A stretch of DNA of 64,000 nucleotides, from the NCBI GenBank assembly GCA_905176665.1, contig CAJINA010000240.1:1-64000 (forward strand), given 5' to 3'. The number at the start of each line of letters is the position of its first letter. The first letter of the stretch is position 1. This stretch comes from Olavius algarvensis Delta 4 endosymbiont (GTDB lineage: Bacteria; Desulfobacterota; Desulfobacteria; Desulfobacterales; CAJINA01). The position numbers and the translations under genes are program-made. Below the pieces are notes generated by a model. That model saw only the letters and a list, made by a program, of their open reading frames with translations, made no database searches and was not told the origin of the DNA. Positions 16,263 through 25,659 of this stretch are shown here, in pieces.

Positions 16263-16783
16263 CAGGAGAACCGTTCCAAAACAGGTTCCCAGCATTCCCG
16301 GGCTTTCAACAGCGCTTCACAGATTTCACGTACGGCGCCGCAGCCGCCTTTGGCGGTTGTGACCATGTCTGCCGCGGCAATTACTTCGGGTACGGCATCC
16401 GCCACGGCAATGCCCAGACCAACCTTCTGCATCAAGGGGATATCCGGCAGGTCGTCGCCCACGAATGCCATTTGCGGCGCCGCAATGCCGGTCCGGGTGC
16501 TGATTTCATCCAGTTTGGCGGCCTTATCCCGTACCTGATCAAACACCAGGTCGATGCCCAGATTACGGCAACGGTGCAAAAGCGCCCCGGAGCCTCGTCC
16601 GGTGACAATGCCCACCTGGAGCCCACAATCCATGACCAGACGCAGACCGAGGCCGTCTTTGACACTGAACGCCTTGATCTCTTCACCGCTGTCGGTGTAG
16701 ACGACCTGGCCGGTTGTCAGCACACCATCGACATCCAGCAGGAGTAACTGTATAGAAACCAGGGCTTTGGTCGTTTGTTCCAT
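16262..16783 (-). CDS. kdsC: 3-deoxy-D-manno-octulosonate 8-phosphate phosphatase
   Basis: 173 residues, a minimal HAD hydrolase without cap domain. Motif I is LLLLDVDGVLTTG, motif II is VGIVTGRGS, and motif III/IV are in MAFVGDDLPDIPLM. KdsC removes phosphate from KDO-8-phosphate to make KDO for the LPS core. Placement between kdsA and lptC supports this over other HAD functions. Confidence 0.94.
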   Translation of the reverse strand: MEQTTKALVSIQLLLLDVDGVLTTGQVVYTDSGEEIKAFSVKDGLGLRLVMDCGLQVGIVTGRGSGALLHRCRNLGIDLVFDQVRDKAAKLDEISTRTGIAAPQMAFVGDDLPDIPLMQKVGLGIAVADAVPEVIAAADMVTTAKGGCGAVREICEALLKARECWEPVLERFS

Positions 16784-16942
16784 TTTTCTTGGTTTTCGCT
16801 TAAAGTCCGAAAGTTGTTGATGTTCGCTTTTAGTATTCAGCTTTTAGATGTTCGCAGAGGATTAAAAGCCATTCACCTGTTTCTCGGCACTGCCGGTGTT
16901 TGCCACCAGCCGCCAGAAAACGCCGGTTGACACCGGCTGATA

Positions 16943-17770
16943 TCACTTATCCACCAGGGCCTGTCGTATACTGATCAGCTCGGATACAAATTCATAAAGA
17001 CTGTCCAGGGGCAGTGAATTGGGGCCATCGCACCGGGCCTTATCCGGATTCGGATGCACTTCCATGAAAAGTGCGTCCGCACCGGCCGCCACTGCGGCCC
17101 TTGACAGGACCGGCGCAAACTCACGCCGGCCGCTTGAACTCGTCCCGGCACCGCCCGGGAGCTGAATACTGTGCGTGGCGTCGAAAACCACCGGGCAGCC
17201 CAGGTCCTGCATGATTTTCAGTGAACGAAAATCAACGACCAGGTTGTTGTATCCGAACATGGCCCCGCGCTCGGTCAACAATACCTGCCGGCTGCCGGCT
17301 TCAGCCAGTTTTTCCACCACATTGGCCATGTCCCAGGGTGCCAAAAACTGCCCCTTTTTGACATTGACCGGTTTGCCGGTCCGGGCCGCGGCCATCAGCA
17401 GGTCGGTCTGTCGGCATAGGAAGGCCGGAATCTGCAAGATGTCGAGTACTTCGGCTGCCGGTTGTGCCTGTTCAGCCGTATGGATATCGGAAATAACCGG
17501 CAGTTCAAATTCCCGTTTGATGCCGGCCAGAATGTCGAGCCCGTCGGTCAGCCCCGGGCCGCGAAAAGAACGGATAGAGGTCCGGTTGGCTTTGTCGTAT
17601 GAGGCTTTGAAGATGATCGGAATGTTCAGATCAACCGACAGCTTTTTTAGAAAAGCCGCTGTTTCGGTTACGATTTCAATGGTTTCTATCACACACGGTC
17701 CAGCAATCAGGGCCAAAGGCGCGCCGCGGCCGATACTGATATCATCTGTGACAGGTATGGCGTTACCCAT
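16943..17770 (-). CDS. kdsA: 2-dehydro-3-deoxyphosphooctonate aldolase (KDO-8-P synthase)
   Basis: 275 residues. LIAGPCVIE and [22 protein letters not shown] (PEP/A5P binding), [38 protein letters not shown] and [16 protein letters not shown] are all typical KdsA. The Cys in AGPC suggests the metal-dependent class, which is an inference from the motif. It condenses PEP with arabinose 5-phosphate to give KDO-8-P. It is first in the kdsA-kdsC-lpt block; the 158-bp gap to kdsC contains only degenerate repeat-like sequence. Confidence 0.96.
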   Translation of the reverse strand: MGNAIPVTDDISIGRGAPLALIAGPCVIETIEIVTETAAFLKKLSVDLNIPIIFKASYDKANRTSIRSFRGPGLTDGLDILAGIKREFELPVISDIHTAEQAQPAAEVLDILQIPAFLCRQTDLLMAAARTGKPVNVKKGQFLAPWDMANVVEKLAEAGSRQVLLTERGAMFGYNNLVVDFRSLKIMQDLGCPVVFDATHSIQLPGGAGTSSSGRREFAPVLSRAAVAAGADALFMEVHPNPDKARCDGPNSLPLDSLYEFVSELISIRQALVDK

Positions 17771-18016
17771 GTGTCGTCCTATTGAGAGGGTTGCTGGTGT
17801 TATAATTTACTGATATCGCATTTATTATGCCCAGTTGAGGCTGCCGGCCGGATGCATCGGGCCGGACCGGAGCAATCTCGCTCGCATAACTTGTGCCGAA
17901 AAGATGTAGCCCGCACCCTGTCAAAAGTCAAGCAGCGAAAAACAGCCTTGATTACCATGGGTTAAGCTGTTATTGTGGCTGCTTGATATCGACTCACTGA
18001 ACGGGAGTATAATCTG

Positions 18017-19381
18017 TTGAAAGGTAAGAAGAATATTAAATTGTGGCTCGGCCTGGCCGCGGCGGCCGTCATCGTGATTCCATTGCTGGTGTTGCTGGAC
18101 CAGAGAATGGAAGGGAGCAAACCGAAAGTACAGCTTGATCCCTCATCGCTGGCCATCGGGGTGACTCATGAACTTTCCGGAACGGTCAACGATGACAACA
18201 GTGGTATCCGCAAAATATGGATCGGTCTGTACAAGGACGGCAAAGAGTCGGTAATATTTGAAAAAATATATGGAGGCTCCGTTTTCTGGGGGCGCAGTGA
18301 GACGAACCGTGCAGATTTCAAAGTGAATATAGCCCCCGAAAAACTGGGGCTTACCGACGGCGAAGCCCTGCTGCGCATCGTGGTGCGGGATTATTCCTGG
18401 CGGGGCTGGATGAACGGCAATCGGACCTATATCGAGAAACCGGTTACCGTTGACACCCGTCCCCCGCAGATCGAGATTCTCACCGGGGCGCACAACATCA
18501 GCCAGGGCGGGAGCGCCCTTGTCATTTATCGGCTGTCTGAAAATTGCCCGCACAACGGGGTCAAGGTGGGTGCTAATTTTTTCCCGGGACATGCCGCCGA
18601 GGGATATCCTGTCGACGTGCGGCTGGCCTTTTTCGCCCTGGGGCATGATCAGCGTTCCAGCAGCGGTATCTTCGTTCAGGCTTCCGATTCGGCCGGCAAT
18701 CTTTCCAAGCGCGGGTTCCGCCACTACATCAAAAAGAAACGCTTCCGGCATGATGTCATCAATATTTCGGACGGGTTTCTAAACTCGAAAACGCCGGAGT
18801 TTTCCATGCTGGTGCCCGAGGGTGAAGGCTTGGCGCCAGTGGATACCTTCTTGAAAGTAAACGGCGAGGTACGGCGCCGGAATTTCGAAGAGATTGTCCG
18901 GGTTACCGGAGCAACCACCAATAAAAAGCTGTGGGACGGAAGGTTTTTGCGGCTGCCCAAATCAGCCCCCCGGGCCCGGTTTGCCGAACGCCGGACCTAC
19001 CGCTATAAAGGTAAGGATATTGACAAACAGGTGCATTTGGGCATGGACCTGGCGTCCATCCGCCAGTCGCCGGTGCCGGCGGCCAACAGCGGAAAAGTTG
19101 TATTTGCCGGATCGCTGGGGATTTATGGCAACACCATCATTATCGATCACGGATTGGGGCTGTTCAGTCTGTATGCCCACATGAGCAGTCTTGCGCGCGA
19201 TGAGGGACAGGAGGTTACCCGGGGAGATATCATCGGCCGGACCGGCAGCAGCGGTATGGCCGGCGGCGACCATCTCCATTTCAGCATGCTGGTCCACAAC
19301 ACTTTTGTGAACCCGATAGAATGGTGGGACGAGAAATGGATCGTAAACAACATCTCCGGGAAACTGGAATTGGAGCAATAA
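18017..19381 (+). CDS. M23-family peptidoglycan endopeptidase, membrane-anchored
   Basis: 454 residues from a TTG at 18017 with GGGAG nine bases upstream. An N-terminal membrane segment (about 8-27) anchors a long beta-rich region (about 40-310; two Ig-like repeats, DNSGIRKIWIGLYKDGKE and DTRPPQIEILTGAHNISQGG). The C-terminal lysostaphin-type domain has the zinc ligands in HLGMDLAS and HLHFSMLVHN plus SLYAHMSSL and GRTGSSGMAGG. It should cut peptide cross-links in the periplasm or activate amidases. It is divergent from kdsA; DUF39 follows at 1 base, so the two may be cotranscribed although their functions differ. Confidence 0.9.
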   Translation: MKGKKNIKLWLGLAAAAVIVIPLLVLLDQRMEGSKPKVQLDPSSLAIGVTHELSGTVNDDNSGIRKIWIGLYKDGKESVIFEKIYGGSVFWGRSETNRADFKVNIAPEKLGLTDGEALLRIVVRDYSWRGWMNGNRTYIEKPVTVDTRPPQIEILTGAHNISQGGSALVIYRLSENCPHNGVKVGANFFPGHAAEGYPVDVRLAFFALGHDQRSSSGIFVQASDSAGNLSKRGFRHYIKKKRFRHDVINISDGFLNSKTPEFSMLVPEGEGLAPVDTFLKVNGEVRRRNFEEIVRVTGATTNKKLWDGRFLRLPKSAPRARFAERRTYRYKGKDIDKQVHLGMDLASIRQSPVPAANSGKVVFAGSLGIYGNTIIIDHGLGLFSLYAHMSSLARDEGQEVTRGDIIGRTGSSGMAGGDHLHFSMLVHNTFVNPIEWWDEKWIVNNISGKLELEQ

Positions 19382-19382
19382 A

Positions 19383-20555
19383 ATGAAAAAGAAGTACAAA
19401 GTCACCAAGACATACCAGGACATCAATGAGCGGATCAGGTCGGGCAAGGTAGTGGTGGTTACGGCCGAAGAGATGATCGATATCGTGAAGGAAAACGGGG
19501 TGGCGGCGGCGGCCCGGGAAGTGGATGTGGTTACCACCGGGACATTTGCGCCCATGTGTTCATCCGGTGCATTTATAAATTTCGGCCACTCTGCGCCGGG
19601 TATCAAGGCTTCTAACGTACTCATCAACAATGTGCCGGCTTATGCCGGCGTGGCAGCCGTGGACTGCTATATCGGTGCCACCGAACCCTGCCTGGATGAC
19701 CCTCTGAACAAGGTGTACCCCGGGGAATTTTTGTATGGCGGCGGCCATGTCATCGAGGACCTGGTGGCCGGAAAGACCTGTTACCTGGAAGCGGATGCCT
19801 ATGGGACCCATTGCTACCCGAACCGGAAGGTGGCAAAGGAGATCAGCCTGAAAACCCTGCCGGCCGCGACATTGTGCAACCCTCGCAACGGCTACCAGAA
19901 TTATAATTGCGCGGTCAACTTGACCGCTAAAACAGTTTACACCTATATGGGCGCTTTGAAACCGCGGGCCGGGAACGCCAACTACTGTTCGGCCGGCCAA
20001 CTCAGTCCCCTGTTCAATGACCCCTATTACAGGACCATTGGATTGGGGACGCGTATTTTCCTGGGCGGTGCCCAGGGATATGTGACCTGGGCCGGCACCC
20101 AGCACAATCCCAAAGTGAGAAGAAATCAGCGCGGGGTGCCTACCGCCCCGGCCGGGACGCTGTGGGTAATGGGGGATTTGAAAAAGATGAGCCCCAAATG
20201 GCTGGTCGGTGCCAGTCTGCAGGGCTATGGCTGTTCCATCTCCGTTGGATTGGGGGTGCCCATACCCATATTGAATGAAGATATGGCCAAATACACGGCT
20301 GTATCCGACGACCAGATAGTAACCCAGATTATCGACTATGGTAAGGATTACCCCAACGGCCAAAGCAAGAGCCTGGGCAAGGTCACCTATGCACAGTTGA
20401 AGAGCGGTTCGATTGAGTTCAATGGGAAAACGGTGCCGACCGTGCCCCTTTCCAGCGTCGTCAAGGCGCGCGAGATTGCTGATATCCTCAAAAAGAAGAT
20501 ATCCAAAGGCTCTTTTTTACTGGGAGAGCCGCAGTTTACACTGCCGGTACGATAG
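19383..20555 (+). CDS. DUF39 (HcyBio) homocysteine biosynthesis protein
   Basis: 390 residues of the DUF39/HcyBio family, which in methanogens and sulfate reducers turns aspartate semialdehyde plus sulfide into homocysteine without activated homoserine esters. Landmarks are VTTGTFAPMCSSGAF (conserved Cys), NVLINNVPAYAGVAAVDCYI, GEFLYGGGHVIEDL and SLQGYGCSISVGLGVPIPI. Cysteines in CSS and YGCSIS are candidates for sulfur transfer. It lacks the C-terminal CBS pair of some archaeal members, and the usual small ferredoxin partner is not beside it. Copy A4 of the palindromic family begins 9 bp past its stop. Confidence 0.88.
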   Translation: MKKKYKVTKTYQDINERIRSGKVVVVTAEEMIDIVKENGVAAAAREVDVVTTGTFAPMCSSGAFINFGHSAPGIKASNVLINNVPAYAGVAAVDCYIGATEPCLDDPLNKVYPGEFLYGGGHVIEDLVAGKTCYLEADAYGTHCYPNRKVAKEISLKTLPAATLCNPRNGYQNYNCAVNLTAKTVYTYMGALKPRAGNANYCSAGQLSPLFNDPYYRTIGLGTRIFLGGAQGYVTWAGTQHNPKVRRNQRGVPTAPAGTLWVMGDLKKMSPKWLVGASLQGYGCSISVGLGVPIPILNEDMAKYTAVSDDQIVTQIIDYGKDYPNGQSKSLGKVTYAQLKSGSIEFNGKTVPTVPLSSVVKAREIADILKKKISKGSFLLGEPQFTLPVR

Positions 20556-20563
20556 TGGGTCCA

Positions 20564-20692
20564 TTCACAGGCGGCATCTTTTGGCCCTGTGCGGTGTTTT
20601 CGCTCTTGTGAGATCCTCAACATAGCGCTGCTATGCCTGCGGTCTCAAAAGTGCTCAAGCCTTGCTCAGAACCAAAACCTACCACCTGTGAA
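20564..20692 (+). repeat. Family A palindromic element, copy A4 (variant core)
   Basis: Outer arms TTCACAGG and CCTGTGAA; inner stem TGAGA/TCTCA; variant core ATCCTCAACATAG ... CTATGCCTGCGG. It keeps GGCATCTTTTGGCCC on the left as in A11 and the reverse-oriented A5, and GCCTTG on the right. It sits directly after the DUF39 stop and ahead of thpR. Confidence 0.7.
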
Positions 20693-20765
20693 CGAACACA
20701 AGTATAATCCGGACAACACATTTGGCGCGCTGGCTGGTGCGCAAGTTAACCTGTGGAGGACGGGG

Positions 20766-21341
20766 GTGCAGGAAAGGATCAGGGCATTTATTGCCATCCC
20801 CATACCGGGGGAGGTGAAAGCGCAGGCGCTTGACATACAAACGCAGTTTCGCAAGGCGGGTCTGCGCCTGCGCTGGGTCAAGCCGCATGGCATGCACCTG
20901 ACCCTGAAATTTCTGGGGGACATAGACCGGGCCCAGGTCGCGGCGATTGAAACAGCCCTGCAGACCGCCGCCGGAACCAGTCCACCACTGAAACTGGCGG
21001 CCCAGGGCATCGGTGTCTTCCCAGCCCCCAAAAAAGCGCGGGTGCTCTGGATTGGGGTAGCCGGGGACACATCGGCGCTGCATGCAATCCACGGTCGTCT
21101 CGAAAACGCGCTGGAACCGTTGGGATTCAAGCCCGAAAAAAGACGTTTCAGCGCGCACCTGACCCTGGCCCGGGCCAAAGGCCGTCTCGATCCCATCCAG
21201 CTTGTGGGCGGCATGGAGACTATCGGACGCTTTGAGCCGGTATGGTTTGAAGCCCGGGAGGTGGCTTTGTTCCGCAGCGATCTCAAGCCGGACGGGGCCG
21301 TTTACACAAAGTTGGCCGCAGTGTCATTTTCAAACCCCTAA
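20766..21341 (+). CDS. thpR: RNA 2',3'-cyclic phosphodiesterase (2H family)
   Basis: 191 residues from a GTG at 20766 with GGAGG six bases before it; the frame is open further upstream only because it runs through repeat A4. Both 2H phosphoesterase motifs are present (MHLTLKFLGD near residue 45 and AHLTLARAKG near 130), with the N-terminal RIRAFIAIPIP typical of the family. Members hydrolyse 2',3'-cyclic phosphate RNA ends and can ligate tRNA halves. It lies upstream of recA, separated by repeat A5. Confidence 0.9.
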   Translation: MQERIRAFIAIPIPGEVKAQALDIQTQFRKAGLRLRWVKPHGMHLTLKFLGDIDRAQVAAIETALQTAAGTSPPLKLAAQGIGVFPAPKKARVLWIGVAGDTSALHAIHGRLENALEPLGFKPEKRRFSAHLTLARAKGRLDPIQLVGGMETIGRFEPVWFEAREVALFRSDLKPDGAVYTKLAAVSFSNP

Positions 21342-21391
21342 CAACCGGATTTGTGTTAAAGGTAAATACGAAAAGCGTCATTATATAACTG

Positions 21392-21610
21392 GTGTCCATC
21401 CAGAAATGGTAGATTTTGTTGCAGAGCACGTGTCCGGCGTAGCCTTTAGGCGAAGACGGAAGGCGCGGCGATTTTGAAACCGCAGGCATAGCGGGTTATT
21501 CCGAGGAATAGCGCTGACGGTTGCGCCTGACGGCTTGAAAACCGGCACTGCCTGCCCAAAAGAGCGCAGACGCCGCCCTGGGCCAAAAGATGCCGTTTAT
21601 GGATGGGCAC
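21392..21610 (-). repeat. Family A palindromic element, copy A5 (reverse orientation)
   Basis: Outer arms GTGTCCATCCA (21392-21402) and TGGATGGGCAC (21600-21610). On the minus strand it reads GGCATCTTTTGGCCCAGGGC, a 26-bp insert GTGCCGGTTTTCAAGCCG..GGCGCAACC shared with copy A9, then ATTCCTCGGAATA ... TATGCCTGCGG. It occupies almost the whole thpR-recA gap and ends 34 bp before recA, so recA transcription must start inside or pass through it. No SOS box is evident in the rest of the gap. Confidence 0.7.
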
Positions 21611-21644
21611 TAACTGACATATCGATTATCCAGGAGGCTACCAA

Positions 21645-22670
21645 ATGGCGACGACACCCAGCAGGGAAAAGGCGGTTGAAACCGCGATTACGCAGATAGA
21701 GCGGCAATTCGGCAAGGGCTCCATCATGAAGCTTGGCAGCCAATCCATCGTGGAGGTGCCCGTGATTCCGTCCGGCTCCCTGGCCCTTGACCGGGCGCTG
21801 GGCATTGGTGGCCTTCCCAAAGGGCGGGTTATCGAGGTGTACGGACCGGAATCCTCCGGAAAGACCACGCTCGCGCTCCACGCGGTGGCCAGCGCCCAGA
21901 AACAGGGGGGCATCGCGGCCTTCATCGACGCGGAACATGCCCTGGATACCGTCTATGCCCGCAAACTGGGCGTCGACTGCGACGAACTTCTGGTGTCGCA
22001 GCCCGATACAGGCGAGCAGGCCCTGGAGATTACCGACATGCTGGTACGCAGCGGGGCGATTGACGTGGTGGTCATCGATTCGGTTGCCGCGCTGGTTCCG
22101 AGGGCGGAGATCGAGGGGGATATGGGCGACTCGCACATGGGGTTGCAGGCGCGGCTCATGTCGCAGGCCTTGCGCAAACTGACCGGGACCATAAACAAAA
22201 CCATGACCTCCGTGATTTTCATCAACCAGATCCGGATGAAAATCGGCGTGGTCTTCGGCAACCCCGAAACGACCACCGGCGGCAACGCCCTGAAATTCTA
22301 TTCGTCCGTGCGCCTTGATATCCGGCGTATCGGGGCGATCAAAGAGGGCCAGGAGGTTGTGGGCAACCGCACCCGGGTCCGGGTTGTGAAGAACAAGCTG
22401 GCACCGCCTTTCCAGGAAGCGGAGTTCGACATTATGTACGGTGAAGGGGTCTCCCGTACCGGAGACCTGCTGGATCTGGGGGTCGAGGCCGGTATCATCG
22501 ACAAGAGCGGCTCCTGGTATTCCTATGATGGTGAGCGTATCGGCCAGGGCCGCAACAATGTAAAGAAATTCTTTGAAGAAAATGAAGATATCTACCAGGC
22601 AGCGCTGCAGAGGGTCAGGGTGAACCTGGGACTTGAAAAAGAGACGGCTGCCGAAGAGACGGACGCCTAG
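21645..22670 (+). CDS. recA: Recombinase RecA
   Basis: 341 residues, with AGGAGG before the ATG. Walker A is in [15 protein letters not shown], Walker B in [19 protein letters not shown], the L1/L2 DNA-binding loops in [19 protein letters not shown] and [18 protein letters not shown], and the C-terminal domain ends acidic. It forms filaments on single-stranded DNA for strand exchange and LexA self-cleavage. No recX follows; alaS begins 95 bp later. Confidence 0.98.
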   Translation: MATTPSREKAVETAITQIERQFGKGSIMKLGSQSIVEVPVIPSGSLALDRALGIGGLPKGRVIEVYGPESSGKTTLALHAVASAQKQGGIAAFIDAEHALDTVYARKLGVDCDELLVSQPDTGEQALEITDMLVRSGAIDVVVIDSVAALVPRAEIEGDMGDSHMGLQARLMSQALRKLTGTINKTMTSVIFINQIRMKIGVVFGNPETTTGGNALKFYSSVRLDIRRIGAIKEGQEVVGNRTRVRVVKNKLAPPFQEAEFDIMYGEGVSRTGDLLDLGVEAGIIDKSGSWYSYDGERIGQGRNNVKKFFEENEDIYQAALQRVRVNLGLEKETAAEETDA

Positions 22671-22765
22671 CCAAACATCTTGAAAAATCGGGTTAAGATT
22701 GAGACAAGTGCCTCTGCAATAGACGGACAGTCAAGTCCAGACGGGCACGAACGTGAATGGGGTGA

Positions 22766-25396
22766 ATGATGACGGGTAACGAAGTAAGACAGATTTTCCT
22801 GGACTATTTTGAAAAACACAAACACCAGATTGTCCGGAGTTCTTCCCTGGTGCCGGCCGATGATCCCACTTTGCTGTTTACCAATGCCGGCATGGTGCAG
22901 TTCAAACGCTGTTTTCTGGGTGAGGAGAAACGCGACTATGTCCTGGCGGCCACCTCCCAGAAATGCGTCCGGGCGGGCGGTAAGCACAACGACCTGGAAA
23001 ATGTCGGCTACACGGCTCGGCACCACACATTTTTCGAGATGTTGGGCAATTTCAGTTTCGGCCAGTATTTCAAGGACGGTGCCATTGAGTTTGCCTGGGA
23101 CCTGTTGACGAACGGCTACGGTCTGCCGGAAGAGAAGCTGTGGGTTTCCATCTACCTGGACGACGACGAAGCCTACGACATCTGGCACAACAAAATCGGC
23201 GTCCCCGCCGACCGGATTGTCAGGCTGGGTGAAGAAGAGAACTTCTGGGCCATGGGCGACACCGGACCCTGTGGTCCGTGCAGTGAAATTCACATTGACC
23301 GTGGGGGGGACTGTGACCTGAACAATCCCAACTGCGGCGTGGATTGCGACTGCGACCGCTTTTTGGAGATCTGGAACCTGGTGTTCATGCAATTCAACCG
23401 GGATGAATCCGGCCAGATGACCCCGCTGCCCAAACCCAGCATCGATACCGGCTTGGGGCTGGAGCGCATGGCATCGATCGTCCAGAATGTGGATACCAAC
23501 TATGATACGGACCTGATGGTGCCGATCATGAAAAAGGCCGCAGCGCTTTCCGGCAAAACCATGGGCACAGTGGCTGCCGACGACGTGGCCCTGAAGGTCA
23601 TTGCCGACCACAGCCGCGCTGCCGCTTTTCTGATCGGCGACGGGGTGCTGCCGTCCAACGAGGGGCGGGGGTATGTATTGCGCCGGATCATGCGCCGGGC
23701 CATCCGCTATGGCCGCAACATCGGCCTGATGAAGCCTTTTCTGCATGAAACCGCAGCGGTTGTATTCGAGATCATGAAACCGGCTTATCCGGATTTGCTG
23801 GATTCGGCGGCCTATATCACCAATGTCATCAAGAACGAAGAAGTTCGCTTTTCGGAAACCCTGGACAATGGTCTGAAAGTCCTCAATGAGAGCCTGGAAG
23901 CCATGCAGGCCCGGGGTGAAAACCGGGTCCCGGGCGATGTAATCTTCAAGTTGTACGACACCTATGGTTTTCCCGTGGACATCGTTCGCGACGTAGTCCG
24001 GGATGAGGACATCACTCTGGATATGGAAGGATTCGAGGAGCACATGGCCGCCCAGCGGGCCAAATCCCGTTCCAAGATCAGCTTTGACGGCATCAGCGAT
24101 GCCTACAAGAACCTGACCGCCACGGGCGTTAAATCAGAATTCGTCGGCTATGCGCAGACCGAAGCCGAATCGGAAGTGCTCCTACTGGTCCAGGACGGGG
24201 CCGAAGTGGAACAGGCTGCCTCGGACGTAGTCGAGATCGTCACCGGGACAACGCCGTTTTACGGTGAATCCGGCGGCCAGGTGGGGGACAGCGGGACGAT
24301 TACGGCCTCGGGATTGGAGGTCAAGGTGACCGACACGGTCAAGGACCCCACGGGTTTGATCATTCACCGGGGCGAACTGGTGTCCGGGCAAATCGCGAAA
24401 GGACAGGCGGTTGCACTCCACGTGGACGCAGAAGCCCGCCGGGCGACGGAATGCAACCACACCGCCACCCATGTGCTGCACACCTCTTTGCGGCAGGTGC
24501 TCGGTGATCACGTCAAACAGGCCGGATCACTGGTGGCGCCGGACCGGTTTCGATTCGATTTCACTCATTTTTCCCAGGTGACGCCCGCACAGATTGAACA
24601 GATCGAGACCATCGCCAACCGCTACATCCGGGAAAACAACCCCACCGCTATCCAGGAGATGGCGGCTGAAGAGGCTTTTAAATCCGGGGCGACCGCCCTG
24701 TTCGAGGAGAAATACGGCGACACGGTCCGGGTGGTATCGCTGGGCGACTTCAGTCGCGAGTTGTGCGGTGGAACCCACACCGATCGCACCGGCAACATCG
24801 GCTTGCTGAAAATAGTCGGCGAGTCGAGTATCGCCTCCGGGGTGCGCCGGATCGAGGCCCTGACCGGGGCCGGCGCGGTGGCGCATGTCCAGAAAATGGT
24901 GGGTATCCTCAACGAGGGCGCCCGCCTTCTGAAGGACAAGCCCGAAGCCGTGGTGCCGCGCATTGAAAAGCTGATTGCCGATTACAAAGCCGGCGAGAAA
25001 AAAGTGGAGCAACTCAAAGCCAAAATGGCCTCCCAAGCTGCCGATGCCGTGGCCGATATCCGCACGGTGAACGGTGTCAAGATTCTGGCCCAGAAGGTGG
25101 CCGTGGACAGCCCCGCCGCCCTACGGGACATGGCGGACAAGTTCAAGGACAGCCTTAAATCCGGGGTGGTCGTGCTGGGGGCTGAGTCAGACAACAAGGC
25201 GCTTTTGATTGTCGGGGTGACCAAGGATCTCACCGGGCAGTACAAAGCCGGCAACATTATCAAAGAGGTGGCGGCCATCGTCGGCGGCAGCGGCGGCGGC
25301 CGGCCGGACATGGCCCAGGCGGGCGGCAGCCAGCCGGAAAAACTTGATGAGGCTTTGGAAAAGGCGTACGGTATTGTCGAGGCGATGGTGAGCTAA
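22766..25396 (+). CDS. alaS: Alanyl-tRNA synthetase
   Basis: 876 residues, full length. The class II catalytic core shows KHQIVRSSSLVPADDPTLLF, FTNAGMVQFK and RHHTFFEMLGNFSFGQYFKD; editing-domain zinc ligands appear in CNHTATHVLH and ELCGGTHTDRTG; the C-terminal DHHA1 part carries GGSGGGRPDMAQAGG. An extra Cys-rich stretch GDCDLNNPNCGVDCDCDRF lies in the catalytic domain. It charges tRNA-Ala and clears Ser/Gly mischarging. Two ATGs are adjacent (22766, 22769). A strong terminator follows at 25426. Confidence 0.98.
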   Translation: MMTGNEVRQIFLDYFEKHKHQIVRSSSLVPADDPTLLFTNAGMVQFKRCFLGEEKRDYVLAATSQKCVRAGGKHNDLENVGYTARHHTFFEMLGNFSFGQYFKDGAIEFAWDLLTNGYGLPEEKLWVSIYLDDDEAYDIWHNKIGVPADRIVRLGEEENFWAMGDTGPCGPCSEIHIDRGGDCDLNNPNCGVDCDCDRFLEIWNLVFMQFNRDESGQMTPLPKPSIDTGLGLERMASIVQNVDTNYDTDLMVPIMKKAAALSGKTMGTVAADDVALKVIADHSRAAAFLIGDGVLPSNEGRGYVLRRIMRRAIRYGRNIGLMKPFLHETAAVVFEIMKPAYPDLLDSAAYITNVIKNEEVRFSETLDNGLKVLNESLEAMQARGENRVPGDVIFKLYDTYGFPVDIVRDVVRDEDITLDMEGFEEHMAAQRAKSRSKISFDGISDAYKNLTATGVKSEFVGYAQTEAESEVLLLVQDGAEVEQAASDVVEIVTGTTPFYGESGGQVGDSGTITASGLEVKVTDTVKDPTGLIIHRGELVSGQIAKGQAVALHVDAEARRATECNHTATHVLHTSLRQVLGDHVKQAGSLVAPDRFRFDFTHFSQVTPAQIEQIETIANRYIRENNPTAIQEMAAEEAFKSGATALFEEKYGDTVRVVSLGDFSRELCGGTHTDRTGNIGLLKIVGESSIASGVRRIEALTGAGAVAHVQKMVGILNEGARLLKDKPEAVVPRIEKLIADYKAGEKKVEQLKAKMASQAADAVADIRTVNGVKILAQKVAVDSPAALRDMADKFKDSLKSGVVVLGAESDNKALLIVGVTKDLTGQYKAGNIIKEVAAIVGGSGGGRPDMAQAGGSQPEKLDEALEKAYGIVEAMVS

Positions 25397-25425
25397 GTCC
25401 ACTTCGCGATAGCAAACTGACTTGA

Positions 25426-25466
25426 ATAGAAAACCGCGCCGCTCTGACGCGGTTTTCTATTTTTTA
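25426..25466 (+). terminator. Rho-independent terminator of alaS
   Basis: 13-bp stem ATAGAAAACCGCG / CGCGGTTTTCTAT with a 9-nt loop, followed by a T run (25461-25465). Confidence 0.9.
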
Positions 25467-25532
25467 CTATCAGAGTTTTCAATCCGACAGGTACCGGTAG
25501 CACGCCCAACTAAGCCGAACGTAATGTTTGGC

Positions 25533-25606
25533 CCGTCATCCCGGACTTGATCCGGGATCCAGTGTGTCCAAGGCTATCTGGACTCCGGCATTCGTCGGAG
25601 TGACGG
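25533..25606. repeat. Family C repeat (GTCATCCCGG palindrome)
   Basis: CGTCATCCCGG..TCCGGGATCCAG is inverted against CTGGACTCCGG..CGGAGTGACGG around a short spacer. It belongs to the widespread GTCATTCCGG..GGAATGACG intergenic repeats found in many proteobacteria. It lies between the alaS terminator and hisC. Confidence 0.7.
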
Positions 25607-25659
25607 TAGATAGGGCTACGGCAATGCAATGATGAATAGGGTAAAGACAAGGAAACAAT

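Noticed and set aside
20589-20765. Upstream extension of thpR
   Set aside because: It reads through repeat A4 and lacks a ribosome site; GGAGG before the GTG at 20766 marks the start.
21342-21644. SOS/LexA box upstream of recA
   Set aside because: I found no GAAC-N-GTTC or CTGT-N-ACAG type site; the gap is nearly all palindromic repeat.
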